Shown here one piece after another: positions 34,052 to 43,768 of a stretch of 64,000 nucleotides of DNA. The stretch is from NCBI GenBank assembly GCA_035623515.1, contig DASPTH010000178.1, forward strand, positions 1-64,000, in the 5' to 3' direction. Position numbers and translations under genes: made by a program. Source of the stretch: DASPTH01 sp035623515 (GTDB lineage Bacteria; Actinomycetota; Acidimicrobiia; IMCC26256; DASPTH01). The stretch's first letter is position 1. Every line of letters starts with the position of its first letter. The notes under the pieces were generated by a model, which was not told the origin of the DNA, ran no database searches, and worked only from the letters and a program-made list of their open reading frames with translations.

Positions 34052-34659
34052 CGGCTGCGTGCCCTCGCGAGCACCCGTTTCACGCGGACGAAGTCGGCCC
34101 GCGCCTGCGCGAGTGCAGCACCGCCGTTTCGCAGGACGGCCGCCGGGTGCAGCGTGGGCATGAGCACCGCGTGCTCCCGGAACGGGAACTCGCGGCCCCG
34201 AAGCTTGGTGATGCCCTCCTTCGTGTCGAGCAGGAGCTTCGTGGCGAAATTGCCGAGGGTCACCACGACCGCGGGGTCGATGAAACCGATCTGCGCTTCG
34301 AGGTAGGGCCGGCAGCTCCCGATCTCGTCGGGTAGCGGGTCGCGGTTGCCCGGCGGTCGGCACTTCACCACGTTGGCGATGTAGACAGAGTCTCGATCGA
34401 GTCCGATACCAACGATGAGGCTCGTGAGGAGACGTCCGGCGCGCCCGACGAACGGGATGCCGTCGCGGTCCTCCTGCTCGCCCGGACCCTCTCCGACGAA
34501 CATGAGCTCGGCGTCGGGGTCGCCCGCGCCGAACACGACCTGCGTGCGGGTTTCGGCAAGGGGGCACTTCGTGCAGGCCAGCGCGACGCGTTCGAGCTCC
34601 GCGAACGACGAGAACACCGGGGCCTCCGGCGGCGTTGGCTCGAGCAAGGACACGGGCAC
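34048..34659 (-). CDS. Uracil-DNA glycosylase, family 4 (Fe-S)
   Basis: It excises uracil from DNA. About 203 residues from a GTG at 34659 (another GTG at 34653); no clear RBS is visible, and longer in-frame extensions would overlap the upstream peptidase gene. The four cysteines for the 4Fe-4S cluster are CTKC near the start and KCRPPGNRDPLPDEIGSC in the middle. The active site GEGPGEQEDRDGIPFVGRAG, TLGNFATKLLL and LMPTLHPAAVLRN are conserved. Position directly upstream of tsaE, with a 4-base overlap, shows co-transcription. Confidence 0.92.
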   Translation of the reverse strand: MPVSLLEPTPPEAPVFSSFAELERVALACTKCPLAETRTQVVFGAGDPDAELMFVGEGPGEQEDRDGIPFVGRAGRLLTSLIVGIGLDRDSVYIANVVKCRPPGNRDPLPDEIGSCRPYLEAQIGFIDPAVVVTLGNFATKLLLDTKEGITKLRGREFPFREHAVLMPTLHPAAVLRNGGAALAQARADFVRVKRVLARARSR

Positions 34660-34712
34660 CCGCTTCGATTCGGCGACGTCTTGGGCCGCGGCCCGAGAGG
34701 GGCGTTCGAATC

Positions 34713-35621
34713 CTACGCGACCGCGGATCGCACCGCCTCGGCGGTCACTTCCGTCGCCAACAGACGTAACCGGTCGAAGTGCGCGTCCTCCTGCCCGGTG
34801 GCCGCCGCGAACGTGATGTCGCCATCGTGGCGGGTGTGTGACGGGTGGATCGATCGTACGAGTCCGTGGTGCGCGCTCTCCGCGAGCAGTCGGCACTCGA
34901 GCTTGCTGCACCGCGCGTTCGTCGCGACCACGGCGAGCGTCGTGTTGCCGCCGTTGCCCACGCCGACGCCGTCGTCGCCCGGCTCGGACTCGAAGGGTCG
35001 CACCTCGGGGAAGCTCGGCGCGTCGCCCGGTGCGGCGGAACCCGCCAGGACGGTGCCATCAGCGGCGAGCACGTCGCCGACCGAGTTCACGACCGCCAGC
35101 GCGCCGACGATCACGTCGCCGTCACGCGCGCTCGCCGAACCGAGACCGCCGGGGACCGCGTGCTCGCCGCCGCGCCACTTGCCGATGGTCGCGCCCCGAC
35201 CTGCTCCCACACGTCCGATCTCGAGCGCCGTCGGCGGCTCCCGCAGCGCCGCCGACAGCGCGGCACGGCCCTCTTCGGGACCGGGCTTCACGCCGTTCGA
35301 CTCGACGAGGTCGAAGATCGCGGCCGCCGGCACGAGCGGCACCGGGCCGCCGCGGGTGGCGAAACCACGGCCGAGCTCGGCAAGCCCTCGCATCACGCCG
35401 TCGGCAGCGGCGAGGCCGAACGCGGAGCCACCGGAGAGGACGATGGCGTCGACGTGCTGGACGGTTCGCGTGGGTTCGAGGAGCGCCGTCTCACGTGTCG
35501 CCGGCGCCCCGCCGCGAATCTCGCACGACGCGACTGTCTCGGGCGGGAACACGATCACCGTGACGCCGGTGGCGGCGCCGGTCCAGTGACCGACGCGGAC
35601 GCCCGGCACGTCGGTGATCAC
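34713..35621 (-). CDS. P1/S58 family peptidase (DmpA/NylC-like)
   Basis: This Ntn-type autoprocessing hydrolase has 302 residues: MITDVPGVRVGHWTGAATGV, DAIVLSGGSAFGLAAADGVM, RGGPVPLVPAAAIFDL, VGAGRGATIGKW and VGNGGNTTLAVVATNA. The Thr in NTTLAVV corresponds to the self-cleavage nucleophile of 6-aminohexanoate oligomer hydrolase and DmpA. It probably acts on small peptides or amides; the substrate is unknown. Its GTG overlaps the stop of the upstream hydrolase (GTGA). Confidence 0.92.
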   Translation of the reverse strand: MITDVPGVRVGHWTGAATGVTVIVFPPETVASCEIRGGAPATRETALLEPTRTVQHVDAIVLSGGSAFGLAAADGVMRGLAELGRGFATRGGPVPLVPAAAIFDLVESNGVKPGPEEGRAALSAALREPPTALEIGRVGAGRGATIGKWRGGEHAVPGGLGSASARDGDVIVGALAVVNSVGDVLAADGTVLAGSAAPGDAPSFPEVRPFESEPGDDGVGVGNGGNTTLAVVATNARCSKLECRLLAESAHHGLVRSIHPSHTRHDGDITFAAATGQEDAHFDRLRLLATEVTAEAVRSAVA

Positions 35622-36643
35622 CGCAGGACCGCGCCCCCGCTCGCTCGCGGTTCCGGCGTGGCGCGAACGCTGTCACGGGCAAAGTCGGCGATGAGCCGGT
35701 CGACCTCCGCGGCGCGCTCGTACATCGGCATGTGCCCGGCCCCGGTGAGCTCGACGAGCTGAGCCCTCGGAACGAGGGACGCGATCTGCCGCGAGTCGCG
35801 CGGTGGTGTGAGGAGGTCGGCGGTGCCGACGATGACGAGGGTGGGCAGGCTGATCGACGGCAAGCCGGGGACCAGGTCGAGCGACAGGAGCGCGCGCGAC
35901 GCGTCGCGGAGCGTGTCGCGGGAGCACGCTGCCAGCATCTGGCGGGTGGCTTCCACGTGACTCGGGTGCGGCGAATCGCCGAACCCGAACCGGGCGATCA
36001 GCAACCCGAGGTTGCGTTGCCGCATCACTGCGCCGACGTTGGGCACGACCGCCGTCATGCGCTCGAGGCCACCGCGCACGCGGTGCGCGTCGCTCGTCAC
36101 TGCGCGCGCCGCCGTCGACATCAGCACGAGCCCGGAGCAGCGCGCGAGTGCGACGTCGGGGTGGTGGATCGCGAAGGCCTGGACCGCCATGCCACCCATC
36201 GAGTGACCGACGAGCACCGCATCGCGGAGGTCCAGCGTTTCGAGGACGCTGCGCACGTCGGCCGCCAGGTTCTCGATCGAGTGCCCGGTGTCGCCCACGG
36301 TCGACTCGCCGTGGCCACGACTGTCGAAGGCGAGCACGCGGAAGCCGGCTGCGGGGAGGCTCTCGAACTGCTTCGCCCACACTCGCGACGACAGCGTGAC
36401 ACCGTGCGCGAACAGGATCGGGGGACCCTCCCCGCGGCTGATCACGTAGAGGGTGCCCGCGTCGTGCCCTTCGATCCGCACGGCTTCGTCGAAGGACGGG
36501 GTGAGCGGGTCGTCGACGTCGGAGTCCTCACGTCGGCGGAGCCGCGCCGCGAGGATGCGCTCGCCGGCGTAGACGACGCCGCCGACCCCGGCGGCGACCC
36601 CGGCGGCGACCCCGGTGCGCTTCAGGACGTCGCCGGCGTTCAT
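35618..36643 (-). CDS. Alpha/beta hydrolase with N-terminal anchor
   Basis: The product has 341 residues. A Gly/Ala/Val segment near the start (GVAAGVAAGVGGVVYAGE) looks like a membrane or glycine-zipper anchor. The hydrolase core has ILFAHGVTLSSRVWAKQ (oxyanion), RVLAFDSRGHGES, nucleophile VGHSMGGMAVQ, acid VGTADLLTPPRD and histidine TGAGHMPMYE. It is an esterase/lipase-type enzyme of unknown substrate. nnr ends upstream and the spacing is 16 bases. Confidence 0.87.
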   Translation of the reverse strand: MNAGDVLKRTGVAAGVAAGVGGVVYAGERILAARLRRREDSDVDDPLTPSFDEAVRIEGHDAGTLYVISRGEGPPILFAHGVTLSSRVWAKQFESLPAAGFRVLAFDSRGHGESTVGDTGHSIENLAADVRSVLETLDLRDAVLVGHSMGGMAVQAFAIHHPDVALARCSGLVLMSTAARAVTSDAHRVRGGLERMTAVVPNVGAVMRQRNLGLLIARFGFGDSPHPSHVEATRQMLAACSRDTLRDASRALLSLDLVPGLPSISLPTLVIVGTADLLTPPRDSRQIASLVPRAQLVELTGAGHMPMYERAAEVDRLIADFARDSVRATPEPRASGGAVLR

Positions 36644-36659
36644 GCGGTTCGGGTCGCGG

Positions 36660-38150
36660 TCACGACGCTTCTCCGCCGCGCGCGATCGCGTCGAGAGTGG
36701 GTGCGATCGCGTTCAAGACGTCGCTCGCGATCACACCGGTCGCGCCGACCGAGGCCGCGGCACGCTGGCCGGCCAGCCCGTGCACGAATGCAGCAGCCGC
36801 CGCCGCTGCGAAGGCGGGCACGCCACGCGCCATGAGCCCGGCGATCACGCCCGTGAGCACGTCACCGGAACCCGCGGTCGCAAGCGACGCGGTGCCGGTG
36901 GTATTGAGGAGGACGCGCGGCGGTGTTGCGCCGTCGGGCGGTTCGGCGATCACCGTACCGGGGCCCTTCAGCAGCACCACCGCGCCAGTGCGATCGGCGA
37001 GGCGGCGCGCGGCTGCGATGCGGTCGTCACCGACCGGCTCTCCGGCCAACCGCGCGTACTCGCCGTCGTGTGGGGTGAGGACGGTGGGCGCGCCGAGCGT
37101 GCGCCGTGCGCGCAGCGGGTCGAGCTGACCGTTGAGCGCGTTGAGGCCGTCGGCGTCGAGGACGAGTGGGAGTCGCGCCTCGGCGACGAGGGCGAACACC
37201 GGCTGGCGAACTCCCTCGTCGACGCTGAGCCCGGGGCCGAGCGCGAGCGCGCGGAACCGCGAGATGTTGGCGAGCACCGCGTCGGCGGCGATCGGCGCGA
37301 GATGCCCGTCGGCGGCGGGCAAGGCTCGCGTGATGATCTCGGTGCCCGCGGCGCGCTGCGCTGCTTCCTCGCCGGGAAGTCCGCACCACACGATGCCGGC
37401 CCCCGCTCGCATGGCGGCGTGGCTCACGAACATCGGTGCCCCGACCATGCCGCCGGACCCGCCGACGACCATCACCCCCGCGTTCCACTTGTGCGCGGTC
37501 GGCGCGCGGGGCGGGAGCAAGCGGCGTACGTCGTCGACGTCGAGTGACGCGAGCGGCAGCGGCTCGTCACCGTCGGGCCCGAGGTCGATGCCGATGTCGG
37601 CGACCACGATCCGGCCCGCCTGCTCCCGGCCCGGTTCGAAGACGAGACCGGGCTTGCGCGCCGCGAACGTCACCGTGCTGGACGCCTGCACGGCCGCACC
37701 GTGGACGGCGCCGGTGAGGCCGTCGACGCCGGAGGGAATGTCGACGGCAACGACCGGACCTCCCCAGTCGTTCAACTGCTCGGCACACCACGCCGCGTCA
37801 CCCTCGAGCGACCCGCGGAACCCGGTGCCGTACATCGCGTCGACGGCGACGTCCGCGTGCGCGAGCGCGGCCGCAGTTGCGCGGCGGTCGACGCCCGCAG
37901 CGAGCTCGGCGACGAACGGGCGCATCCCCCAAGCCCTCACGGCGCGTGCCGTCACCAAGCCGTCGCCACCGTTGTTCCCCTTCCCGCAGACGACGACCAC
38001 GCGGCGGCCGTACGGCCCTCGGATGGTGCGGCGCACCTCCCACGCCACCGCGCGTCCGGCGCGTTCCATGAGGACGTCGACCGGCGTCCCCGCCTCGATG
38101 GTGCGGCGATCGGCGCGTGCCATCGCTTCGGGTGGGACAACCGGTTCCAT
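36660..38150 (-). CDS. nnr: Bifunctional NAD(P)H-hydrate epimerase/dehydratase
   Basis: It repairs hydrated NADH and NADPH. The 496-residue product starts at the ATG at 38150. The N-terminal YjeF domain has VVVCGKGNNGGDGLVTARAV, DAMYGTGFRGSL and AVDIPSGVDGLTG. The C-terminal ribokinase-like dehydratase domain has NAGVMVVGGSGGMVGAP, ALGPGLSVDE, VLDADGLNAL, VLTPHDGEYARL, VLLKGPGTV and ATAGSGDVLTGVIAGLMARG. It follows acpS by 2 bases. Confidence 0.95.
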   Translation of the reverse strand: MEPVVPPEAMARADRRTIEAGTPVDVLMERAGRAVAWEVRRTIRGPYGRRVVVVCGKGNNGGDGLVTARAVRAWGMRPFVAELAAGVDRRATAAALAHADVAVDAMYGTGFRGSLEGDAAWCAEQLNDWGGPVVAVDIPSGVDGLTGAVHGAAVQASSTVTFAARKPGLVFEPGREQAGRIVVADIGIDLGPDGDEPLPLASLDVDDVRRLLPPRAPTAHKWNAGVMVVGGSGGMVGAPMFVSHAAMRAGAGIVWCGLPGEEAAQRAAGTEIITRALPAADGHLAPIAADAVLANISRFRALALGPGLSVDEGVRQPVFALVAEARLPLVLDADGLNALNGQLDPLRARRTLGAPTVLTPHDGEYARLAGEPVGDDRIAAARRLADRTGAVVLLKGPGTVIAEPPDGATPPRVLLNTTGTASLATAGSGDVLTGVIAGLMARGVPAFAAAAAAAFVHGLAGQRAAASVGATGVIASDVLNAIAPTLDAIARGGEAS

Positions 38151-38152
38151 GA

Positions 38153-38530
38153 TCAACCGGCGACCGCGATCACGACCGCCATGGCGGTGGAGTCGGTGTG
38201 ACTCATGGACAACAACCACCGCGTCACACCCCGCTCGCTCGCGAGCGTCTCGGCGCGACCGCGCACCACGAGCGTGGGAGCGCCGCCCTCCTCGCGCACG
38301 ACCTCGACGTCGTGGAAGTCGATGTCACCGAGGCCCACGCCGAGTGCCTTCATCAGCGCTTCCTTGGCGGCGAAACGCGCCGCGAGGCTCTTCGCCGGGT
38401 CGTGCTGATCCGACGCGTACGCACGCTCGGCCTCGCTGAACAGCCGCTGCGGCAGCGAGGCCGTTCGTTCGATCGCGGTGCGAAAGCGCGCCACCTCCAC
38501 CAGATCGGTGCCGACGCCGATCACGCTCAC
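38153..38530 (-). CDS. acpS: Holo-[acyl-carrier-protein] synthase
   Basis: It attaches 4'-phosphopantetheine to acyl carrier protein. From the GTG at 38530, 125 residues: VIGVGTDLVEVARF with the Mg-binding Asp, RLFSEAERAYA, and AARFAAKEALMKALGVGLG with the conserved Glu. SMSHTDSTAMAVVIA is near the end. The start overlaps the stop of the GlmS-like gene in GTGA. A second GTG two codons inside is possible. Confidence 0.95.
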   Translation of the reverse strand: MSVIGVGTDLVEVARFRTAIERTASLPQRLFSEAERAYASDQHDPAKSLAARFAAKEALMKALGVGLGDIDFHDVEVVREEGGAPTLVVRGRAETLASERGVTRWLLSMSHTDSTAMAVVIAVAG

Positions 38531-41500
38531 GGCCGCGGCCAGCGGCGCGCCATCACGTAGACCGGTTCCGTGAGCAGCTCGAACAGGTCGAACGTCCCGA
38601 GGGCGGCGTCGTCGAACTCCGGGACGGTCTCGGTGACCGCGTCCTTGAGCGCGCCGTAGCGACCCTGGTAGCCCTGGAGGACACCGCGCGCGACGTCGGG
38701 TGCGACGCGGGACGCGAAGTCGGCGTGCAGGAGTGTCATGCCGACCGTCTCGTTGCCCTTGACCTCGGGCACGAACACGAGCGTGCGGCCGTCGCGCCCG
38801 CGCGCGACTGTGACATCGCGCTGCGTCGCGACCCGGTGCTTCGTACCGCGGAGCGTGGGGTCGGTCGCGGTGACCGAGGCGATCCCGGTGGTGCCGTCGA
38901 CGACGTGGATGGTGGCGCGGTCGGTGCCGAGATCGCCCTCGATGCGGTAACGCGTCCATCCAGTGACCCGTTCGATCGCCGGGTCCAGTGCAACCAGCGT
39001 GCGCAGCGCGCGGTAGCTCAACGCGTCGCGCGCGGTGCCCGCCGTCAGGACCTCACGGACGAGCGCAACCTGGAGCAACTCCTCGTCGGCCCGCGAGATA
39101 CCCACCGTGACCGTCTTCGCCTGGTGCTTGATGGTGTCGATCGTGCGCGTGAGCTCGTCGATGCCCGCGGTGAGCGCGGCGGTGAGGTCGTCGGCGACCA
39201 CGTCGGGCGTGCCGACCTTGCCGTGGTCGATCTCGTAGAGGTCGAGGGGCATGACGCCGGTTGCGTACCGCAAGAGCGACGCGAGGCGCACCGCGGTGGC
39301 GGCGGTGAGGTTCCCGTCGTAGGCGTTGGCGCGCAGCCCGTCGAGGAACGCGCTCGCCGGTGCAGCCAGGCTCCGCGCGAGCGGCGACAGGTCGCCGGCC
39401 TCCGCCGCCGCCTGGATCAGGGCCCGCGCCTCGCGCAGCGGACGCGCCGACGCGTCGATCACGAGCGCGGCCTCGTAGCCGAAGAGGTGCCCAGCCATCG
39501 CCGAGAGCACGAAGCCGAGCTCCGGTCGAACCGGCGGCACCTCGATGATCTCGGCTGCGCTCGAGAACCGCTCGTCGCCGCGAGTCGTGATCACGATCGG
39601 CGCGGCCCGGTGGGCGCGGTGGTACGCCACTTCCTTCGCCACGTCGTCGGCGTTCGAGCCCTGCAGCCCGGCCGCGCACACGAGGATGAGCGGCTCCGTG
39701 CACAGGTCGATGTGCTTCTTGTCCTCGGCGATGTCGGCCGAGATCGACCGGTAGCACAGCTCCGAGAGCTTGATGCGCAGCTCGTTGGCGGCGATGCGGT
39801 TGAGGCCGTTGCCGACGACGGTCCAGTACCGGCGCGACGGAACGTGCCGTTGCGCGACGGCAGCAATCGTCTCGCGCTGCGCGAGCACTTCCTCCATCGC
39901 GTCGGGCAATGACCGCAGCTCGGTGAGCAGCTCCTGCCGGCGCGGGACCCCCCCGTCGCTGAGCTCCGCGGCCAGCGCGACCGCGAGGAGATAGCCCGCC
40001 GCGATCTGGGAGTAGAAGGCCTTGGTGGAAGGGACGGCCATCTCGAGGTCGCGGCCGTCGGACGTGTAGAGCACGGCGTCGGCCTTGTCGACGAGGTCGC
40101 TGTTGCGCCGGTTCACGATCGCGAGCACGACGGCGGAGCGCGCGCGCGCAAGGTCGACGGTGCGGTTCGTGTCGGTCGTGGTCCCGCTCTGGCTGATCGC
40201 CACGACGAGCGTGTCCGACATGTCGTCGTCGAGCTCGAAGCCGGAGAGCTCGGTGGCGGCCATCGCGTCGGCGTGCACGCGATCGCCGACCAGACTCGTG
40301 AGCGCGGCGGCGACACCCTGGGCCGCGATGGCGGCTGTTCCCTGGCCGATGGCCACCACGCGGCGAATCGCGCCGGCACGCACGCGCTCGAGCAGGCGGG
40401 GCGGGAGCGCGTCGTCCCCGAGCACCACCTGCAGCCGACCGGTGCCGTCCGGCGTCTCGACGATCCGGCCCCGCAGGGTCTTGCGGAACGACGACGGTGC
40501 CTCGAAGAGCTCCTTCAGGAGGAAGTGCGAGAACTCGCCGCGATCGATGTCACGCGTCGTGACCTCGGCGCGGTGCACGTCGGCCTGGCTCACCGGCAAC
40601 GACGTGCCGTCGAAGGCCAGGCGCCGGATGCCCTCGAGCGTGCCCGCGTGCTCCGTGTCGACGATGACCACTTGACCTCGCGTGGACGACGCTCGAGCGG
40701 GGTCGGCCGGCGTCTCACCGTCCATGCGGACGTAGGACCGCGTCTCCTCGACGAGCCCGTAGGGCTCGCTGGCAACGACGAAGGCGTCCTCCGCCAGTCC
40801 GATGTAGAGCGCCTGACCGCTCCCACGCAGCGACAGGAGCAACGTGTCGGGCGCGATCGCGGTCTGCGCGGCGATGGCCAGCGAACCTTCGAGTGTCGAC
40901 ACGGTGGCGCGGAAGGCCTCCGCAGGTGCGTCGCCCTTCGCGAGGCGGCGCGAGACGAGCGCCGGGATCACCTTGGCGTCGGTCGTGATCTCGGGTGAGA
41001 AGCTGAGCTGCTCGATCGCCATGAGGTCGGCGTAGTTGTCGACGTCGCCGTTCAGGGCTCCGATCACGTACGGCGTACCGACGCGAGAAGGCTCCTCGTG
41101 GTTGAGCGGGTGCGCGTTCGCCTCGGAGATGCTGCCGACGCTCGCCCAGCGCGTGTGCCCGAGCACGACCGCCTCGGCGGAGTCGGCCGCGAGCGCCCGG
41201 CGCAGCAGGTCGTCGTCGCGGAGCGCGGACCGCAGCACTGCGGTGTTGTCACCGAGCTCACCGATCTCGGCGGCGGCCTTGTAGACGAACGACAGGCACG
41301 GCCCGGCGACGCGCACCGAACCGGAGGCGAAGAGCGGGTCGTGGTCCCGCTCCTCGACCACGGCCCGCACCGCGGCATCGTCGAGGGCGAGATCGTGACC
41401 GCGCACGAGTACGTGCAAGCCCGCGGAGTCGCGCCCGCGGACTTCCAACCGGTCCAACGCGGAGAGTGCAACCGCGATGGAGAGGTATGCGTCGATGCTC

Positions 41501-41931
41501 TCCCGAGACGGTGGACCGAGCTCGGCGACCAGCCCGGCCATGTGCAGGCGGTCCCGGCGCACGGCCCACGCCGCGTCGCGCGCCCGGATCAGCGCCGCGT
41601 TGACCTGCTCGAGGTCGGCGGCGTCGACGACACCCGCCGCACCGAGGTCGAGGTCGGCTTCGAGGGCGTCGAGGAGGCGCCACGTGCCCGCAAGCTCGTC
41701 GTCGAGCTCGGCGACGACCTCCGGCGCCGCGAGCAACGCGCGGGCGCCGGGAGCCCCGCGGAGCGCGGCGTCGACGCCCTCGAGCAGCGCGGCCGCGCCG
41801 GCCAGTCGCTCGGCCGTTCCCGCAGTCGAGACGAGGAGGTCCCGCGCGCCCGAGAGGTCCCGCGCCAGGGCACGGAGATCGGGGGGCGTGCGCCGGGCGC
41901 GGCGCCGTACGACGCCGACAATGCCGCACAT
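38527..41931 (-). CDS. Giant GlmS-like amidotransferase/double-SIS protein
   Basis: The product has 1134 residues against about 610 for ordinary glucosamine-6-phosphate synthase. Cys2 follows Met as the N-terminal nucleophile (MCGIVGVV). A largely helical Ala-rich block of about 140 residues (roughly 15-155) interrupts the amidotransferase before VRGRDSAGL (164-172), GHTRWAS (258-264) and LNGDVDNY (293-300). Two SIS domains follow: about 515-655 (AISQSGTTTDTNRTVDLA) and 700-825 (WTVVGNGLNRIAANELRI, KLSELCYRSI, KKHIDL). A further 300 residues without a recognised domain end the protein; the GlmS C-terminal KSVTVE is absent. It lies 60 bases after glmM, so it most likely supplies glucosamine-6-phosphate for wall precursors, although regulation or substrate may differ. 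Confidence 0.85.
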   Translation of the reverse strand: MCGIVGVVRRRARRTPPDLRALARDLSGARDLLVSTAGTAERLAGAAALLEGVDAALRGAPGARALLAAPEVVAELDDELAGTWRLLDALEADLDLGAAGVVDAADLEQVNAALIRARDAAWAVRRDRLHMAGLVAELGPPSRESIDAYLSIAVALSALDRLEVRGRDSAGLHVLVRGHDLALDDAAVRAVVEERDHDPLFASGSVRVAGPCLSFVYKAAAEIGELGDNTAVLRSALRDDDLLRRALAADSAEAVVLGHTRWASVGSISEANAHPLNHEEPSRVGTPYVIGALNGDVDNYADLMAIEQLSFSPEITTDAKVIPALVSRRLAKGDAPAEAFRATVSTLEGSLAIAAQTAIAPDTLLLSLRGSGQALYIGLAEDAFVVASEPYGLVEETRSYVRMDGETPADPARASSTRGQVVIVDTEHAGTLEGIRRLAFDGTSLPVSQADVHRAEVTTRDIDRGEFSHFLLKELFEAPSSFRKTLRGRIVETPDGTGRLQVVLGDDALPPRLLERVRAGAIRRVVAIGQGTAAIAAQGVAAALTSLVGDRVHADAMAATELSGFELDDDMSDTLVVAISQSGTTTDTNRTVDLARARSAVVLAIVNRRNSDLVDKADAVLYTSDGRDLEMAVPSTKAFYSQIAAGYLLAVALAAELSDGGVPRRQELLTELRSLPDAMEEVLAQRETIAAVAQRHVPSRRYWTVVGNGLNRIAANELRIKLSELCYRSISADIAEDKKHIDLCTEPLILVCAAGLQGSNADDVAKEVAYHRAHRAAPIVITTRGDERFSSAAEIIEVPPVRPELGFVLSAMAGHLFGYEAALVIDASARPLREARALIQAAAEAGDLSPLARSLAAPASAFLDGLRANAYDGNLTAATAVRLASLLRYATGVMPLDLYEIDHGKVGTPDVVADDLTAALTAGIDELTRTIDTIKHQAKTVTVGISRADEELLQVALVREVLTAGTARDALSYRALRTLVALDPAIERVTGWTRYRIEGDLGTDRATIHVVDGTTGIASVTATDPTLRGTKHRVATQRDVTVARGRDGRTLVFVPEVKGNETVGMTLLHADFASRVAPDVARGVLQGYQGRYGALKDAVTETVPEFDDAALGTFDLFELLTEPVYVMARRWPRP

Positions 41932-41990
41932 AGCGAGCCGAATTTAGGCGGCGCCCGGCGGCACCGTGCGCCGGGCGTGCGCTCGGCGCC

Positions 41991-43340
41991 TCAGTCGCCC
42001 GCACGGCGGGCGACGTGCTCGATCAGCGCGACCAGCCGGTCGGCGGCGGCGCTGGCCGCGGCAGGGTCGGGGCTCTCGACCATGACCCGCACGAGGGGCT
42101 CCGTCCCCGACAGCCGCACGAGCACGCGGCCGGTGTCGCCGAGGTCCGCGTCGATCTCGGCCACGCGGCCCCAGAACGCCCCGTCGCCGTTCAGCGCTTC
42201 GGGCTCGTACATGGGCACGTTGCGCAGGACCTGCGGGACCCGGCTCATCACCGCGGCGAGCTCGGAGAGCGTCCGGTGGCGCCGGACCATGACGTCGAGG
42301 AGCAGGATGCCCGTCAGCGTGCCGTCGCCCGTCGTCGCGTGGAGCATGTTGATCAGGTGCCCCGACTGCTCGCCTCCGAGCACCAGGTCGCGGCGCTCGA
42401 GCTCGTCCAGCACGTTGCGGTCGCCCACCGGGGTCCGCAGCAGCTCGATCCCGTACGGATGCAGGGCGACGTCGAGCCCGACGTTCGACATCACGGTGGC
42501 GACGACCGCGTTGCCACGCAGCATCCCCCGGTCGTGCAGATCGATGGCACCGATCGCCAGCATCTGGTCGCCGTCGACCACCTGACCGCGCTCGTCGACG
42601 GCGATCACGCGATCCGCGTCGCCGTCGAACGCCAGCCCGATCTGGGCGTTCGTCGCCACCACGACCTCTGCGAGCTGCTCGGGATGCGTGGAGCCACACT
42701 TCTCGTTGATGTTGGTTCCGTCCGGCGCCGCGTGCAGGACGTGCACGTCGGCCATGAGCCCGCGCAGCGCAGCCGGCGCCGAACGGAACGCCGCGCCGTT
42801 CCCGCAGTCGAGGACGACACGTGCGCCCTGCAGCAGCCGCCCGTCGAGCGAGTCGACGAGGTGTGCGACATAGTCGTCGAAGCCGCCGCGGTGTTCCGAC
42901 GCCACCCCGACGCCGACACCGGAGGGTCCCGGAGCGGGCATCGTCTCGGCCAGGGTGGCGAGCTCGTGCTCGATCTGCCCTTCGAGGGGTTCGGGGATCT
43001 TGCGGCCACCCGGCGCGAACAACTTCACGCCGTTGTCCTCGTAGGGGTTGTGACTGGCGGAGATCACCGCGGCAGCCGCCGCCCGGTCGCGTGCGATCTG
43101 CGCGATGCCGGGCGTGGGGAGCACGCCCGCGAGCACAACGTCTCCGCCCTCGCCGCAGATCCCCGCGACCAACGCGGCTTCGAGCATGGGTCCTGACCGC
43201 CGTGTGTCACGCCCGACCACGAACGTCTGGTCGGCACCGAGCACCCGCACCACGGCACGACCGAGCGCGGTGACGAGCTCGACGGTGAGCTCGGAGTTCG
43301 CCACCCCGCGCACACCGTCGGTGCCGAACCGGAGTGTCAT
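41991..43340 (-). CDS. glmM: Phosphoglucosamine mutase
   Basis: It converts glucosamine-6-phosphate to glucosamine-1-phosphate for UDP-GlcNAc synthesis. From the ATG at 43340, 449 residues: LRFGTDGVRGVANSELT, VVGRDTRRSG, the phosphoserine loop AAVISASHNPYEDNGVK, metal-binding AFDGDADRVIAVD, LGGEQSGHLI and phosphate-binding VRLSGTEPLVRVMVE. It is upstream of the GlmS-like gene and 25 bases downstream of rpsI. Confidence 0.96.
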   Translation of the reverse strand: MTLRFGTDGVRGVANSELTVELVTALGRAVVRVLGADQTFVVGRDTRRSGPMLEAALVAGICGEGGDVVLAGVLPTPGIAQIARDRAAAAAVISASHNPYEDNGVKLFAPGGRKIPEPLEGQIEHELATLAETMPAPGPSGVGVGVASEHRGGFDDYVAHLVDSLDGRLLQGARVVLDCGNGAAFRSAPAALRGLMADVHVLHAAPDGTNINEKCGSTHPEQLAEVVVATNAQIGLAFDGDADRVIAVDERGQVVDGDQMLAIGAIDLHDRGMLRGNAVVATVMSNVGLDVALHPYGIELLRTPVGDRNVLDELERRDLVLGGEQSGHLINMLHATTGDGTLTGILLLDVMVRRHRTLSELAAVMSRVPQVLRNVPMYEPEALNGDGAFWGRVAEIDADLGDTGRVLVRLSGTEPLVRVMVESPDPAAASAAADRLVALIEHVARRAGD

Positions 43341-43365
43341 GAGGTGGTGCGCTGCCCCCGCGCCT

Positions 43366-43758
43366 TCAGCGCTTCGAGTACTGCGGCGCCTTTCGTGCCT
43401 TCTTGAGGCCGTACTTGCGTCGCTCCTTCTCACGCGCGTCGCGGGTGAGGAGACCGGCCTTCTTCAGTTGCGGGCGTGATTCGTCGTCGAGCGAGACCAG
43501 CGCGCGAGCGATGCCGAGCCGAAGGGCGCCGGCCTGACCGCTCACGCCACCGCCGTCGAGGGTTGCGTCGACGTCGTACACGTCGGCGGTCTGCGTGAGC
43601 CGCAACGGCTCGATGGCGATCACGCGGTGGGTGAGGATCGGGAAGTACTGCTCGAACGGGCGGCCGTTGATCACGATGACGCCGGAGCCGGGGCGCAACC
43701 GAACTCGCGCAACCGCCTCCTTCCGACGGCCCGTGCTCTGGATGAGGGGATTCGACAC
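43366..43758 (-). CDS. rpsI: 30S ribosomal protein S9
   Basis: The 130-residue protein starts at a GTG. STGRRKEAVARVRLRPGSG, VIAIEPLRLT, GGVSGQAGALRLGIARAL and the basic tail YGLKKARKAPQYSKR, whose last residues reach the ribosomal P site, are typical. It lies 10 bases after rplM, the universal L13-S9 pair. Confidence 0.97.
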   Translation of the reverse strand: MSNPLIQSTGRRKEAVARVRLRPGSGVIVINGRPFEQYFPILTHRVIAIEPLRLTQTADVYDVDATLDGGGVSGQAGALRLGIARALVSLDDESRPQLKKAGLLTRDAREKERRKYGLKKARKAPQYSKR

Positions 43759-43768
43759 TCGAAGACTC

